Shown here in pieces: positions 19,565-29,538 of a stretch of 64,000 nt of DNA. The stretch spans positions 1,674,001-1,738,000 of the forward strand of contig NZ_JAFMPM010000006.1 of assembly GCF_017349355.1 (NCBI RefSeq). Direction: 5' to 3'. Source of the DNA: Thiothrix fructosivorans. GTDB taxonomy: Bacteria > Pseudomonadota > Gammaproteobacteria > Thiotrichales > Thiotrichaceae. The position numbers were made by a program, and so were the translations under genes. Position 1 is the first letter of the stretch. The number at the start of each line of letters is the position of its first letter. The notes under the pieces were generated by a model. The model was not told the DNA's origin, did no database searches, and saw nothing but the letters and a program-made list of their open reading frames with translations.

Positions 19565-19945
19565 ATGCGTAAGCAGCAAGGTGCGACGTTTTTAACGTGG
19601 GTCGCAGGCGCGGGTGTGGTGATTTTTGTGTTCATCAGCGCCATAAAAATCTTTCCCGTGTACCTAGAGTTTTACACGGTGCGCTCCTTGGTTGACCGTG
19701 TGGCGCAAGAGTCTGCGGCGAATACCACGACGCAACAAATTCGCCGGAAGGTGGATGATTTTATGATTGTAAACAGTCTGGATTCCTTTTCAGCCAATGA
19801 CTTTAAAGTGGTGCAGGTGGAAGGCAAGAACAATGTTCGCGCCCTTGAGATATACTACGAGGTGCGTAAGCATTGGGTTGCCAATATTGATTTTCTGATG
19901 ACCTTTAACTATTCCAAAGAGCTGGGAGCGGCTAGCGATACTTGA
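19565..19945 (+). CDS. DUF4845 membrane protein
   Basis: A 126-residue protein of the DUF4845 family, regularly found between lepB and rnc. One N-terminal transmembrane helix (GATFLTWVAGAGVVIFVFIS) is followed by a pseudopilin-like periplasmic domain (IRRKVDDFMIVN). The ATG at 19565 follows AAAGGTGATGTG; GTG at 19562 is also in frame. The stop overlaps the TTG start of rnc. The function is unknown. Confidence 0.85.
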   Translation: MRKQQGATFLTWVAGAGVVIFVFISAIKIFPVYLEFYTVRSLVDRVAQESAANTTTQQIRRKVDDFMIVNSLDSFSANDFKVVQVEGKNNVRALEIYYEVRKHWVANIDFLMTFNYSKELGAASDT

Positions 19946-20607
19946 ACAAATTGACCAAGCTACTGGGTAGCGAATTGATGGCGACGGATACGTTTGTTCG
20001 CGCCATCACCCACCGCAGTGCGGAAGGGAAGCATAATGAGCGCATGGAGTTTCTTGGTGATAGCGTGCTTGGGCTAATTATCACCACGGAGCTTTATCAG
20101 CGAATGCCACGCGCCAGCGAAGGCTATTTAAGCCGTTTGCGTGCTTCACTGGTGAATGAAAATGCGCTTGCCGGGATTGCGGTGGAACTCACCATTGGTG
20201 ATTTTTTGCGCTTAGGGTCGGGCGAGCTGAAGAGCGGTGGTTTCCGGCGCAAATCCATTATTGCGGATGCGTTTGAAGCAATTGTCGGCTGCATTTACTT
20301 GGAGCAGGGCATGGAGGTCGCGAAAAAGTTTGTGCTGACAGCCTACGGCGACCGCTTGGATAATTTGCCTGCGGAAGACACGCTCAAAGACCCTAAAAGC
20401 CGCTTGCAAGAATTCCTGCAATCACGCGGGCATGAGTTGCCTGACTACACCCTGATTGATACGCAAGGCGAAGCGCATCGCCAAACCTTCACGGCAGAAT
20501 GCGTTATCCCCAAACTCAATATCCGCACCACCGGCACTTCTGGTAGCCGCCGCAAGGCAGAGCAAGAAGCCGCCGGACTCGCATTTCAACAGGTAACAGC
20601 CCAATGA
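19942..20607 (+). CDS. rnc: Ribonuclease III
   Basis: A 221-residue double-strand-specific endoribonuclease for rRNA and mRNA processing. The signature NERMEFLGDSVLGL lies near residue 32, and a second acidic site (ADAFEAIVGCIY) follows. A C-terminal dsRNA-binding domain runs from about residue 150 to the end (SGSRRKAEQEAA). TTG at 19942 is the only start that keeps the full family N-terminus, and it overlaps the upstream stop (TTGA). The first ATG is about 12 codons later and would cut helix 1. rnc-era-recO is the conserved order. Confidence 0.95.
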   Translation: MNKLTKLLGSELMATDTFVRAITHRSAEGKHNERMEFLGDSVLGLIITTELYQRMPRASEGYLSRLRASLVNENALAGIAVELTIGDFLRLGSGELKSGGFRRKSIIADAFEAIVGCIYLEQGMEVAKKFVLTAYGDRLDNLPAEDTLKDPKSRLQEFLQSRGHELPDYTLIDTQGEAHRQTFTAECVIPKLNIRTTGTSGSRRKAEQEAAGLAFQQVTAQ

Positions 20608-21509
20608 CCGACGCTACCCCTTCTACCCAACGTTGCGGCTATGTCGCCATTGTTGGTCGCCCGAACGTGGGCAAATCCACGCTGATGAACTTGTTGATTG
20701 GCTTCAAAGTGTCCGCCACGGCGAATAAGCCGCAAACCACGCGCCACAGCATTCGTGGCATCCTGACCGAAGATGATTACCAGATTATTTTCGTGGATAC
20801 GCCGGGGATTCACCGCACTTCCAAGAGTTTGCTGAATAAAACGATCAACCTCGAAGCCGTTGCCGCGTTGGAAGGCGTGGATGCGGTGGTGATGATGGTG
20901 GAATCGCTGAAGTGGCAAGATGAGGATGACTTGGTATTGCAACGCCTTGGGCATGTCACTTGCCCGGTCTATTTGGTCGCCAATAAAGTCGATCGCTTAG
21001 AGAAAAAAGAACGTCTGCTGACGTGGTTGCCGGAAGTATTGAAGAAATACCCATTCACCGAAGTTTTCCCGCTGTCTGCCACCAAAGGTACAAACACGCA
21101 ACAGCTTAAAGCGGCACTGGTGAAAGTCATGCCGCATCAAGATTGGGTGTATGCCGAAGATGATGTGACTGACCAATCCACGCGTTTCATTTGCGGTGAG
21201 CTGATTCGCGAACAATTGATGACGTATTTGTATCAGGAAATGCCGTATTCCACCGCGATTGAAATCGAAACCTTTGAAGAAAAGCCGAAACTCACCGAAA
21301 TTAACGCGGTGATTTGGGTGAGCCGTGAAAATCAGAAAGGCATCGTCATCGGGCATAGGGGTGAAGCGCTCAAACGCATCGGCAGCTCGGCACGCATTGC
21401 ACTGGAAGCATTCCTTGAACGCAAAGTCATGCTGAAGTTGTGGGTGCGGGTCGAAGAAAATTGGGAAAACAGCCCACGTCACCTGCAAAGTTTGGGGATT
21501 TCAACCTGA
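20604..21509 (+). CDS. era: GTPase Era
   Basis: A 301-residue GTPase needed for 30S subunit assembly. G1 is GRPNVGKST, G3 is DTPGIHR and G4 is NKVD. The C-terminal KH domain shows KGIVIGHRGEALKRIGSSAR, which binds the 16S rRNA 3' end. The ATG overlaps the rnc stop by four bases. Normal length. Confidence 0.97.
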   Translation: MTDATPSTQRCGYVAIVGRPNVGKSTLMNLLIGFKVSATANKPQTTRHSIRGILTEDDYQIIFVDTPGIHRTSKSLLNKTINLEAVAALEGVDAVVMMVESLKWQDEDDLVLQRLGHVTCPVYLVANKVDRLEKKERLLTWLPEVLKKYPFTEVFPLSATKGTNTQQLKAALVKVMPHQDWVYAEDDVTDQSTRFICGELIREQLMTYLYQEMPYSTAIEIETFEEKPKLTEINAVIWVSRENQKGIVIGHRGEALKRIGSSARIALEAFLERKVMLKLWVRVEENWENSPRHLQSLGIST

Positions 21510-22198
21510 GTGTTGCGGCACTTTCGCCCACCTTTATCCTGCGGCGTAACCCCTACCGCGATACCAGCTTATTGCTGGATATGTTTACCCGCGATGCGGG
21601 CAAAATAACTTGCGTGGCCAAATTCGGTCAAGGCAAGGGGACGCGTTCCAAAGGAATGCTCGAACCTTTCCGCCAACTCGAAGCCAGTTGGACGGGTAGG
21701 GGCGAAGTGTTTACCCTGTTCAATGCCGAAGAAAAACGCCGTTTTCCGCTGAAAGCTGCCGGATTGATTAGGGCTGTGTATGCCAACGAATTGCTGCTGC
21801 GGGCATTGTGGCAACACCAGCCGCAGCCGGAATTATTCACCCAATACCAGCAAACGCTATTTCGCCTCGAAAATTCCGCCGACATATTGGCATTGCCGTT
21901 GTTTGAACTGGACGTGCTGGCAGGTGCAGGCTATGTTCTGAACCTATGGCACGATGATGCGGAGGGGCATGACATTGACCCTGTGATGCGTTACCGTTTC
22001 CGCCCCGACCACGGTTTGTGTGCGGATGCGGGAGAAGGCAAAGGTGTACCGATTTCCGGTAACTTGCTCATCGCGTTGCGCGAACCCGAAGTGATGAATC
22101 CCGACCAGCGGTTGGAATTGCGCCATACCCTTGATTACTTGATCCAGATGTTGCTGAAAGGCAAAACCTTGAATGCGAGAAAATTGTTCCATGAATAA
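21461..22198 (+). CDS. recO: DNA repair protein RecO
   Basis: A recombination mediator (RecFOR pathway) of about 240 residues. The N-terminal OB fold shows the family pattern ([20 protein letters not shown]), followed by a helical domain. The start is not settled. No ATG lies near the expected N-terminus; GTG at 21440, TTG at 21461 (behind GAAGAAAA) and CTG at 21505, which overlaps the era stop, are all in frame. TTG 21461 is given as a compromise. The first two overlap the end of era. Confidence 0.9.
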   Translation: MGKQPTSPAKFGDFNLSVAALSPTFILRRNPYRDTSLLLDMFTRDAGKITCVAKFGQGKGTRSKGMLEPFRQLEASWTGRGEVFTLFNAEEKRRFPLKAAGLIRAVYANELLLRALWQHQPQPELFTQYQQTLFRLENSADILALPLFELDVLAGAGYVLNLWHDDAEGHDIDPVMRYRFRPDHGLCADAGEGKGVPISGNLLIALREPEVMNPDQRLELRHTLDYLIQMLLKGKTLNARKLFHE

Positions 22199-22925
22199 GA
22201 TCGAACTCGGTGTCAATATTGACCACATCGCCACCTTGCGCCAAGCGCGTGGTACGGCTTACCCTGATTTGCTGGAAGCGGTGCGTCTTGTGGAAGACGC
22301 TGGCGCACACGCCATCACCATCCATTTGCGCGAAGATCGCCGCCATATTCAGGACGCGGATGTCTACGCGATTCGCCAAATGTGTACCCGCCGTTTGAAT
22401 CTGGAACTGGCAGCTACCGATGAAATGGTCGGCATTGCTTGTGACGTATTGCCGAATGATGCGTGTGTCGTCCCCGAAAAGCGCGAAGAGCTGACCACTG
22501 AAGGTGGTTTGGATATTATCGGGCAGTTTGAGCGCGTGCGCAGCGTAACCCAGCGCTTGAATGCGGCGAATATCCGCGTATCGCTGTTTATTGAGCCGGA
22601 TATTGAGCAAATTCGCCGCGTGCCGGACATTGGCGCACCGGTGATTGAATTGCACACGGGTACGTATGCGAATGCCACGGGCGAAGCGAAACAGCGTGAA
22701 CTGAACCGCATTCGTGAAGCGACCGATTTCGCACACAGCCTTGGCATTCAGGTCAACGCAGGGCATGGGTTGGATTATCACAATACCCAAGCCATTGCGG
22801 CGATTGCCAATATCCGCGAACTTAATATCGGGCATTCGATGGTGGCGCGGGCGGTGTTTGTCGGTATCCGTCAAGCGACTGTGGAAATGTTGGCGTTAAT
22901 GCAAGCAGCCAGAGCGGGTGCATGA
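22191..22925 (+). CDS. pdxJ: Pyridoxine 5'-phosphate synthase
   Basis: A 244-residue TIM-barrel enzyme making pyridoxine 5'-phosphate from 1-deoxyxylulose 5-phosphate and 3-amino-2-oxopropyl phosphate. The N-terminus [17 protein letters not shown], the HLREDRRHI segment and the [10 protein letters not shown] phosphate loop are diagnostic. The ATG at 22191 overlaps the recO stop, and the three-base register gives MNKIELGV. It is followed by acpS with a four-base overlap. Confidence 0.96.
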   Translation: MNKIELGVNIDHIATLRQARGTAYPDLLEAVRLVEDAGAHAITIHLREDRRHIQDADVYAIRQMCTRRLNLELAATDEMVGIACDVLPNDACVVPEKREELTTEGGLDIIGQFERVRSVTQRLNAANIRVSLFIEPDIEQIRRVPDIGAPVIELHTGTYANATGEAKQRELNRIREATDFAHSLGIQVNAGHGLDYHNTQAIAAIANIRELNIGHSMVARAVFVGIRQATVEMLALMQAARAGA

Positions 22926-23302
22926 CGATCCTCGGCATTGGCACAGACATCGTGGAAATCGCCCGCCTTGCAGCCACCCTGCAACGCCACCCTGAACGTT
23001 TTCCCGAACGCATCCTACACCCCAACGAACGCGCACGTTTCGCCAACCAAGCCAACCCCGCCGCATGGCTGGCGAAACGCTTCGCCACCAAAGAAGCCCT
23101 TGCTAAAGCCCTCGGCACAGGCATTGGCAAAGAAGTGCGCTTGCAAGAAATCGAAACCACCCACGACCCACGCGGCAAACCGCTGCTGCAATTGCACGGC
23201 GTGACACTGGCAACAGCGACAGCAATGGGCGTAACCTCGTGCCAGCTTTCCGTCGCTGACGAGCGCACCCACGCTCTTGCGTTTGTGATCGTGTCGAATT
23301 AA
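22922..23302 (+). CDS. acpS: Holo-[acyl-carrier-protein] synthase
   Basis: A 126-residue phosphopantetheinyl transferase that activates acyl carrier protein. The metal/CoA motifs GIGTDIVEI and [14 protein letters not shown] are intact. The start overlaps the pdxJ stop (ATGA). The last gene of the lepA-to-acpS cluster; transcription probably ends in the 65 bases downstream, though no clear hairpin is seen there. Confidence 0.96.
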   Translation: MTILGIGTDIVEIARLAATLQRHPERFPERILHPNERARFANQANPAAWLAKRFATKEALAKALGTGIGKEVRLQEIETTHDPRGKPLLQLHGVTLATATAMGVTSCQLSVADERTHALAFVIVSN

Positions 23303-23367
23303 ACCCAACCTTACGAGCCAAATCCCTATACCCTGTCAGTCTTACTTGTTGTTGGTTGATAGATAAA

Positions 23368-24027
23368 ATGCCATTGCCACTGCGCGTGCGTTACCAAACC
23401 GTTGAGTTTGGTAAGACCGATATTCACCTCTGTACACTCCGTGACCGGCAAGAGTTTAGCGACCCCGACCAAGTAGCTCACGACCTCGGTATTTTTTCTG
23501 CCCAGTGGTCGCTGTTTGGGGTGGTGTGGCCTTCCAGCTTGGTGTTGGCGCATCACGTTTGCGATTACCAAACTGACGGCAAGCGCATTTTGGAAATTGG
23601 CTGTGGCATGGCGTTATCCAGCCTATTGCTCAATCACCAACACGCTGATATTACCGCCACGGATTATCACCCTGAGGTAGCGTTTTTTCTGCAACGCAAT
23701 ACGCTGCTGAATCATGGCGCGGTGATTCCGTTTGAACGGGCGGATTGGGCGGCAGAAACCAATACGCTGGGGCAATTTGATTTGATCATTGGCAGTGACC
23801 TTTTGTACGAAGATCAACACATCAAGCAGTTGGCGGGATTTATTGAGAAGTGCGCGAAACCGACGTGTGAAGTGATTATTATCGACCCAGGGCGCGGGCG
23901 TAAAAATAAACTTAGCCTACAAATGGATCAGTATGGCTTTTCCAATACCCAACGTAAGCCCATCCATACCGACTACCTTGAGCAGCCGTTCAAGGGGTAT
24001 ATTCTAACGTTTCGGCGCGATGCTTGA
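23368..24027 (+). CDS. SAM-dependent methyltransferase (Methyltransf_16 type)
   Basis: A 219-residue class I methyltransferase, probably of the protein-lysine or lysine-like PF10294 group. The SAM-binding motif [14 protein letters not shown] and the acidic residue in ATDYHPEV are clear, and [13 protein letters not shown] is the post-motif typical of this subfamily. The ATG at 23368 is preferred to the TTG at 23356. Its last 24 bases overlap the convergent histidine kinase gene. The target is unknown. Confidence 0.82.
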   Translation: MPLPLRVRYQTVEFGKTDIHLCTLRDRQEFSDPDQVAHDLGIFSAQWSLFGVVWPSSLVLAHHVCDYQTDGKRILEIGCGMALSSLLLNHQHADITATDYHPEVAFFLQRNTLLNHGAVIPFERADWAAETNTLGQFDLIIGSDLLYEDQHIKQLAGFIEKCAKPTCEVIIIDPGRGRKNKLSLQMDQYGFSNTQRKPIHTDYLEQPFKGYILTFRRDA

Positions 24028-25827
24028 CGGTTTTGCACACCACTTGTGCAATTCTGCCGCTAAGGTGGGCGTATCCAGCGGCTTACCCAGATGCCCGTTC
24101 ATGCCTGCTTTCAAGCATTCGGCAATGTCGGTAGACATCGTGTTGGCGGTTAAGGCAATGACCGGAATTAACGGGTTGCGTACTGCTGCCATATTGGCGT
24201 GAACGCTGCTCCTGCGTATATGGCGGCAGGCTTCCAGACCGTCACATTCAGGCATTTGCACATCCATTAGCACTAGCGCGTAGTCAGCATCAATCAAGTG
24301 TTGGATCGCTTGCTTGCCATTTTCGACCAAATCCACCTGGTTTAGCCCCAAGGTTTCCAGCATGGCTTGCGCGATTATCTGGTTGATGGGGTTGTCTTCC
24401 GCCAGTAAGATGCGGCAATTAGAGTCAAGCAGTGCATCATCCGCTGGCAGGGCTTCGGTAGGGATGCTAGGGGGTGTGGGTGTCGCTACTTGATAAGGAA
24501 TTTCAAACCAGAAACACGAACCGTGTCCCTCTTCACTGTGCATCCCAATGTCACCCTGCATCAGGCTGACCAACTGCTTAGAAATCGCCAAGCCTAGCCC
24601 TGTGCCGCCGTATTTGCGCGCAGTAGACGATTCCATTTGTTGGAAGCTGTTGAACAACAAGGGCTGTTTGTCCACTGGAATGCCAATGCCCGTATCGTTA
24701 ATTTCAAAGCGTAACCGTTCACTGTCCTCGGTGAGCTTAATCGTCAGCGTAATTTCGCCTGCTGGGGTAAATTTGATGGCATTGCCGATTAAATTGAGTA
24801 ACACCTGTTGCGTGCGGATCTCATCACCGAGCAAATAAGGCGCGATGTCTGCACTAATGTTGATGGTGAATGCCAGCTCCTTTTCCTTGGCGCGGATCTC
24901 TAGCAAATGCTGTAAATGCGCCACCATGTCGTGCAGTGGATAGCTGGTCAGTTCCAGCGCCATCTTGCCTGCTTCAATCTTGGAAAAATCCAGCAGATCA
25001 TTCAATAGCGCCAGTAGCGTTTTGCCACTGCGGCAAATCAGGGAAACATATTGCTGCTGTTCCACCGTATTCACCAATGGGGTGAGCAATTCGCTTGCGC
25101 CCAGAATGCCATTCATCGGTGTGCGCAATTCATGGCTCATGTTCGCTAGAAATTGGCTTTTGGCTTGGTTGGCGATTTCAGCGGCTTCTTTGGCGTGTGC
25201 CAGTTTGGCGGCTTGCTGTTCCAGCAAATCATTCTTGTACAGGAGCTGGTAGTAGTCACGATGGAGGCTCTTGCCAAAGGTTTGGGTGACAATGCTGAAC
25301 AAGAGTAACGATAGGGCGACGGTATAGGTGCTGGTCGTACCCATGTGTAAGAGCACAGCGATCTGCGGCACAATCATGATATTGACGTAGGTGATAAACA
25401 GCGGGTTGTGGGGTGCAAGGCTGGTGGTTGTGCCAACACACAGCATTAACAAGGGCAGCAGTATGATTGTTCCTTGTTCGTCTAGCCCAATATGCACGAG
25501 TCCCCAAGCGGTGAATAGTGTCCAGACACTGGCGGAGATTATCAGGTTGATGCCGAGCAGAAATCGCGCCCTATCGGGCTGCGCCTTGTAGTGGGTAGGA
25601 AACTGTTTCAACAATAATAAGCGTATGCTGCCTAGAATCAGCATTAACAGGCCAATACCGTAAACGAGGGTGGGGTTGTGCTGAACAATATCCGTGCCCA
25701 ACACCACTACGCCCCAACTAATCATGTAAGGGAACACACCATTGATCGAGCGGCCGCTCAGGTCATAGTCGCTTTGGACACGCATGGCAGCAGAGACGGG
25801 GACGTTTCCTACGGATACAGAATTCAC
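24004..25827 (-). CDS. Hybrid sensor histidine kinase / response regulator
   Basis: A 607-residue membrane-bound hybrid kinase. About six hydrophobic segments fill residues 30-185 with little periplasmic sequence, so it may sense the membrane or a small ligand. A coiled-coil linker precedes HisKA with His232 in [12 protein letters not shown]. An HATPase_c domain follows (N box [11 protein letters not shown] boxes DTGIGIP and GGTGLGLAI). A receiver domain has phospho-acceptor Asp522 in [12 protein letters not shown]. No Hpt domain or separate regulator gene is nearby. The GTG at 25827 has GGAAG upstream; ATG at 25785 is an alternative. The signal is unknown. Confidence 0.88.
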   Translation of the reverse strand: MNSVSVGNVPVSAAMRVQSDYDLSGRSINGVFPYMISWGVVVLGTDIVQHNPTLVYGIGLLMLILGSIRLLLLKQFPTHYKAQPDRARFLLGINLIISASVWTLFTAWGLVHIGLDEQGTIILLPLLMLCVGTTTSLAPHNPLFITYVNIMIVPQIAVLLHMGTTSTYTVALSLLLFSIVTQTFGKSLHRDYYQLLYKNDLLEQQAAKLAHAKEAAEIANQAKSQFLANMSHELRTPMNGILGASELLTPLVNTVEQQQYVSLICRSGKTLLALLNDLLDFSKIEAGKMALELTSYPLHDMVAHLQHLLEIRAKEKELAFTINISADIAPYLLGDEIRTQQVLLNLIGNAIKFTPAGEITLTIKLTEDSERLRFEINDTGIGIPVDKQPLLFNSFQQMESSTARKYGGTGLGLAISKQLVSLMQGDIGMHSEEGHGSCFWFEIPYQVATPTPPSIPTEALPADDALLDSNCRILLAEDNPINQIIAQAMLETLGLNQVDLVENGKQAIQHLIDADYALVLMDVQMPECDGLEACRHIRRSSVHANMAAVRNPLIPVIALTANTMSTDIAECLKAGMNGHLGKPLDTPTLAAELHKWCAKPSSIAPKR

Positions 25828-25969
25828 GCGACTTCCGGTTATTTTTATGATGAGTGGTATGACGTTACCGCATTGCTGCTTAACGTCAAGTCAAATCCGC
25901 CAGTAGGTAGCGAATCCGTGGGATGGCTGGTAAGCTCTTCGTATCGACACACAATAAAGAGCGCCAGAC

Positions 25970-26863
25970 ATGCATTACCCCACCATCGAAGATTTCATCG
26001 GCAATACCCCGCTAGTCCGTTTACAACGCCTGCTCGGTGATACCACCAATACGCTTCTGGTCAAACTGGAAGGCAATAACCCCGCCGGATCAGTGAAGGA
26101 TCGTCCCGCTTTGTCGATGATTCAACGTGCTGAAGAGCGCGGCGACATCAAACCGGGTGACACCCTGATCGAAGCTACCAGCGGCAATACTGGCATCGCG
26201 CTGGCAATGGCAGCAGCGATCAAGGGTTACAAAATGGTGCTGATCATGCCCGAAACCATGAGTGCCGAACGTCGCGCTTCCATGAAAGCTTACGGTGCAG
26301 AGCTGATCCTCGTCAGCAAAGCGGCGAGCATGGAGGGAGCGCGTGATCTTGCCATGCAGATGGAGCGTGACGGCAAAGGTAAGTTACTGAATCAATTTGC
26401 CAATGAAGATAATCCTTATGCTCATTTTCATTCCACTGGCCCAGAAATTTGGCGTGATACGCACGGGCAAGTCACACATTTCGTGAGCAGTATGGGTACG
26501 ACAGGCACGATCATGGGCACAGGGCGTTTCCTCAAATCCAAGAATCCTGAGGTGCAAATCGTGGGTGTACAGCCTGCAACACAAACCGACCAGATTCCGG
26601 GGATTCGGCGCTGGACACCGGAGTATTTGCCGGAAATTTTTCACCGTGATGAAGTCGACCGTGAAATGGATATGAGCCAGCCGGAAGCAGAAGACACCAT
26701 GCGGCGATTGGCATCGGAAGAGGGCATCTTCTGTGGGGTGTCATCGGGCGGAGCAGTGGCGGCGGCATTGCGGCTTTCCAAAGAAGTCGAGAATGCGACC
26801 ATTGTGGCGATTATTTGTGATCGTGGGGATCGTTATATTTCTACTGGCGTGTTTCCTGCCTAA
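25970..26863 (+). CDS. cysM: Cysteine synthase B
   Basis: A 297-residue PLP enzyme of the O-acetylserine sulfhydrylase family. The PLP lysine is in NNPAGSVKDRPA, the substrate loop is ATSGNTGIALA, and the phosphate-binding glycines are in MGTTGTIMGTG. The start MHYPTIEDFIGNTPLVRL and the length match CysM rather than CysK, suggesting use of thiosulfate as well as sulfide. That would suit a sulfur oxidiser, but the preference is family knowledge and not proven here. The IS66 element begins 34 bases downstream. Confidence 0.94.
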   Translation: MHYPTIEDFIGNTPLVRLQRLLGDTTNTLLVKLEGNNPAGSVKDRPALSMIQRAEERGDIKPGDTLIEATSGNTGIALAMAAAIKGYKMVLIMPETMSAERRASMKAYGAELILVSKAASMEGARDLAMQMERDGKGKLLNQFANEDNPYAHFHSTGPEIWRDTHGQVTHFVSSMGTTGTIMGTGRFLKSKNPEVQIVGVQPATQTDQIPGIRRWTPEYLPEIFHRDEVDREMDMSQPEAEDTMRRLASEEGIFCGVSSGGAVAAALRLSKEVENATIVAIICDRGDRYISTGVFPA

Positions 26864-26896
26864 GCAAGTTCCCAACACTAACATATGTATCTACAG

Positions 26897-28547
26897 GTAA
26901 ATAATCAGTAATTGATCACATCCCCACCCCTTGCGGTAAAGCGGGCAGGGCAAAGCCAGCGCGGGCAGCGGTAATAACACTGGCAAGATAAGCCAAGGCA
27001 GACTGTCCACGTTTGCGGCAAGTACCGATGATGCTGGCCAGCATGGCAAACGCACGGCTCCCCGTAGCACTCTTTGTGCCATGGTTGGTTTTGCGCAGGA
27101 TCACCCAATGGCGCAACGCCCGCTCAGCCTCATTATTGGTCAAGGGAAGCCACGGGTGGTCAAGGATTCGGAAAATGGCATCCCAATCATTGATGAACTC
27201 TTTCGCCAGTGCCGCCGTCTTGTCATGGGCAGATACGGCATGGATCAAGCATAATGCCCTGAATTCCAGGAGTTTTGCCTGATGGCGTTGACGGATCACG
27301 TCGGTTTGCGTCCCCACCGTGCCGCCTGCTGCCCGCCAAGCGTAAATGTCGTCCTGTAATACCCTCAGCCAAGCGAGGGTGAAGTTGCCAAACGTCCGCC
27401 CGTCTTTGTCCAGTGATTCTGCCAGCCCACGGGCTTTGCGGATCAGGTGCGCCCAGCAACGCAAGCGTTTGGGGTGGTGGCGGTAAGCGGCATAGCCATC
27501 ACTCATCAGCCAGCCCCCAAAGTGGGGGCTAATCACGTTGTCGAGCATTTCAATGGTGCGCTGCCCTACGTAGAAACAAACGCTGAGGGTGGTGACGAAT
27601 GTCCATAGCCACAGGGCTTCGCCACGCTCTTTCCAAGAGGTTTCATCAATATACAGCACCCCGCCGTCAGCGGTGGCTTCTGCCAACAGCCCTTCCACCA
27701 AGGCATCTTCCAATGGAGAAGCACTCGCGGCTGCTTCCTCAAAACATTGCTGCAACACCCCGACACTTAGGGGAATGCCCAACACCTCCCGCAACAGTTC
27801 TTGTGTGCCACGCAGTGACAAGCGTGAGCGCAGCCGTAGGTGGACAATAAGTGCCGCCAGATTGCCCCCAATCAGCCGCCACTCGCCCACATCAACCTCC
27901 GGGTATAACGGGTCGGGAGCTTGGCGATGCGGGATATGGCGGCTCACATGACCGCAGGTGCATACGCTATCGTGAAGGTGGTGGCGGGTGGTGATGACGG
28001 TCAGTCCGGGGTTCCCATCCGTGCCAAACTGGATGTCCACACTGTCATAGGCGGTATAAATACGGGAGACAGCCGCATCCAGGGACCTGCCACAGGCTTC
28101 ACATCGGCTGGGGTAATGGTGTTCGTCTGCATTGATGGGCGGATGCCATACCCGACCATAACCCGGTGCGCCGGGTTGTTTACCCGCTTTGCGTTTGGCT
28201 GGTTGGGCTGGCTTTGTGCCCGCCACAGCTTCTGGTTCCGGGGTTGGCTTTCCTCTGGCTGCACCCACCCCTTCTGTTTCGGGCAAAGCCACCGTTTTGG
28301 GTGACGTTTCCCACGGGAAACCGCTGCTGGGTGGTTTGGAGGAGTTGTTGGAGTTTTGGTTGATCTGTTCCCGCGCTTCTTTCAGGTCATGCAACAACTT
28401 GGTCGACAGGTGCAGCAGTTCCTCCGGCGTGAGCTTGGCAAGGTACTGGCTGTTAAGCTGTTTGAGGCTGTGGTCTTTCAGTTGTTGGGTCATCGGGGGA
28501 GTGTCGCAAATTTAGTGCGTTTGGGTAAGGGGGGACTGTTCAGTTAC
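26897..28547 (-). mobile_element. IS66-family insertion element (single-gene, ISBst12-like)
   Basis: An element of about 1.65 kb holding one transposase gene and no tnpA/tnpB accessory genes, the layout of the ISBst12 subgroup. Candidate imperfect terminal repeats are GTAAATAATCAGT at 26897 and GTAACTGAACAGT on the minus strand from 28547, identical at 10 of 13 positions. The eight bases outside each end differ, so no target duplication is visible. The ends are therefore provisional. The right end lies seven bases before the start codon of the next gene. Confidence 0.7.
26916..28493 (-). CDS. IS66-family transposase
   Basis: A 525-residue DDE transposase. The N-terminal leucine-rich coiled coil and Asn/Pro-rich segment (NSNNSSKPPSSGFPWE) are typical, followed by a Cys/His zinc-binding region (ACGRSLDA and CTCGHVSRH) and the catalytic core. 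Likely DDE residues lie in YIDETSW, LMSDGYAAY and NNEAERALR. The frame is intact with no stop or shift, so the element may be active or recently active. It is the only gene in the element. Confidence 0.93.
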   Translation of the reverse strand: MTQQLKDHSLKQLNSQYLAKLTPEELLHLSTKLLHDLKEAREQINQNSNNSSKPPSSGFPWETSPKTVALPETEGVGAARGKPTPEPEAVAGTKPAQPAKRKAGKQPGAPGYGRVWHPPINADEHHYPSRCEACGRSLDAAVSRIYTAYDSVDIQFGTDGNPGLTVITTRHHLHDSVCTCGHVSRHIPHRQAPDPLYPEVDVGEWRLIGGNLAALIVHLRLRSRLSLRGTQELLREVLGIPLSVGVLQQCFEEAAASASPLEDALVEGLLAEATADGGVLYIDETSWKERGEALWLWTFVTTLSVCFYVGQRTIEMLDNVISPHFGGWLMSDGYAAYRHHPKRLRCWAHLIRKARGLAESLDKDGRTFGNFTLAWLRVLQDDIYAWRAAGGTVGTQTDVIRQRHQAKLLEFRALCLIHAVSAHDKTAALAKEFINDWDAIFRILDHPWLPLTNNEAERALRHWVILRKTNHGTKSATGSRAFAMLASIIGTCRKRGQSALAYLASVITAARAGFALPALPQGVGM

Positions 28548-28554
28548 AATAATC

Positions 28555-29163
28555 ATGGCTGACATCCGTCCCGCATTGCAAAGTTTGCGTGAACTTGCCC
28601 CGAATTCTTTCATTTTTGAGAAGAGTGATGCGCTACCGGGCTTTTTGTGTGACAACATGGTGGCTCGTTTCGAGCAAAATCGTGCGGATCAATACGCAGG
28701 ACGCATCGGGCAAGACATGGGTAGCAACCAAAGTGTGAAGAAAACCACGGATATTTTTGTCAGTGGTGATGACAAATCGCATTGGAAGGATGTGGATAAT
28801 AATCTACACCGTTCCCTTGCTCTCGCGTTACGTGAATTCCGTGAAGTTTTTCCGTATTTTAATGGTCCATTCAAAGACATGGGTTATAACCTGCAACGCT
28901 ACCAAGCGGGTGAGTATTACCACTGGCATATTGATGGTGGTAGCCATCAATTTGCCATGCGCCAACTGGTGGCATTGTGGTATTTGAATGATGTGCCGGT
29001 TGAAGCGGGTGGTTCTACCGATTTCTTATTCCAGAATATCAGCGTGCAGCCCGAAAAAGGCAAGTTGGTCTTGTTCCCGCCGTTTTGGACACATGAACAC
29101 CGCGCTGGTTTGATGAAGTCTGGCGTGAAGTACATTGCCACCACTTGGGTCGTGTTTAGCTGA
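28555..29163 (+). CDS. 2-oxoglutarate/Fe(II) oxygenase (prolyl-hydroxylase type)
   Basis: A 202-residue protein with a double-stranded beta-helix of the prolyl 4-hydroxylase/2OG-Fe(II) superfamily. The iron ligands fit HWHIDGG (His and Asp) and THEHRAG (distal His), and the 2-oxoglutarate-binding basic residue would follow in SGVKYI. There is no Shine-Dalgarno before the ATG at 28555, because the sequence there is the end of the IS66 element. The native 5' region was probably lost or displaced. The substrate is unknown; hydroxylation of protein or small-molecule targets are both possible. Confidence 0.82.
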   Translation: MADIRPALQSLRELAPNSFIFEKSDALPGFLCDNMVARFEQNRADQYAGRIGQDMGSNQSVKKTTDIFVSGDDKSHWKDVDNNLHRSLALALREFREVFPYFNGPFKDMGYNLQRYQAGEYYHWHIDGGSHQFAMRQLVALWYLNDVPVEAGGSTDFLFQNISVQPEKGKLVLFPPFWTHEHRAGLMKSGVKYIATTWVVFS

Positions 29164-29473
29164 AATCATGTCCCGTCATATCGCCTTCGGTATTGAGGTG
29201 AACTTCACGTATTTGCGGCATCCGCTTCAGGATGTAAGCTGCCATCAAGGTGCCGCTTTTCTGGTTGCCGTTCGACAGCGCCGTCAAGATTTTATCGGCG
29301 ACGATCTGGCAACGCTGTTCCCGATCGGGTTTAGCTACCCATGTCCGGCTCATTTGGTAGCCTTTGTCCATGTCTTGATCCATCTGCGCGAAAAAGTCCT
29401 CGCCTTCTACCACCATAAAATCCGGTACGTCAATATCGCGGGTGGTGTCGTTGATTTGTATCCGTAATTGCAT
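29156..29473 (-). CDS. Conserved-looking small protein of unknown function
   Basis: A 105-residue, charged, soluble protein I do not recognise. It begins MQLRIQINDTTRDIDVPDF and contains the central acidic stretch QMDQDMDKGYQMSRTW, with no signal peptide, cysteine motif or membrane helix. The ATG at 29473 follows AAAGAG. Its 3' end overlaps the convergent oxygenase gene by eight bases, and on its other side the second oxygenase starts 65 bases away, divergently. Codon use and a clean start support a real gene, and the two flanking oxygenases suggest a related role, but no function can be assigned. Confidence 0.7.
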   Translation of the reverse strand: MQLRIQINDTTRDIDVPDFMVVEGEDFFAQMDQDMDKGYQMSRTWVAKPDREQRCQIVADKILTALSNGNQKSGTLMAAYILKRMPQIREVHLNTEGDMTGHDFS

Positions 29474-29538
29474 CACTCTTTAACCTATTGCCTATCTCGT
29501 GGGCAGATTACCCGATTCCATCCCTGAAAGGAAATGCC

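Noticed and set aside
26889-28555. Eight-base target duplication for the IS66 element
   Set aside because: The flanks ATCTACAG and AATAATCA do not match, so a duplication is not claimed.
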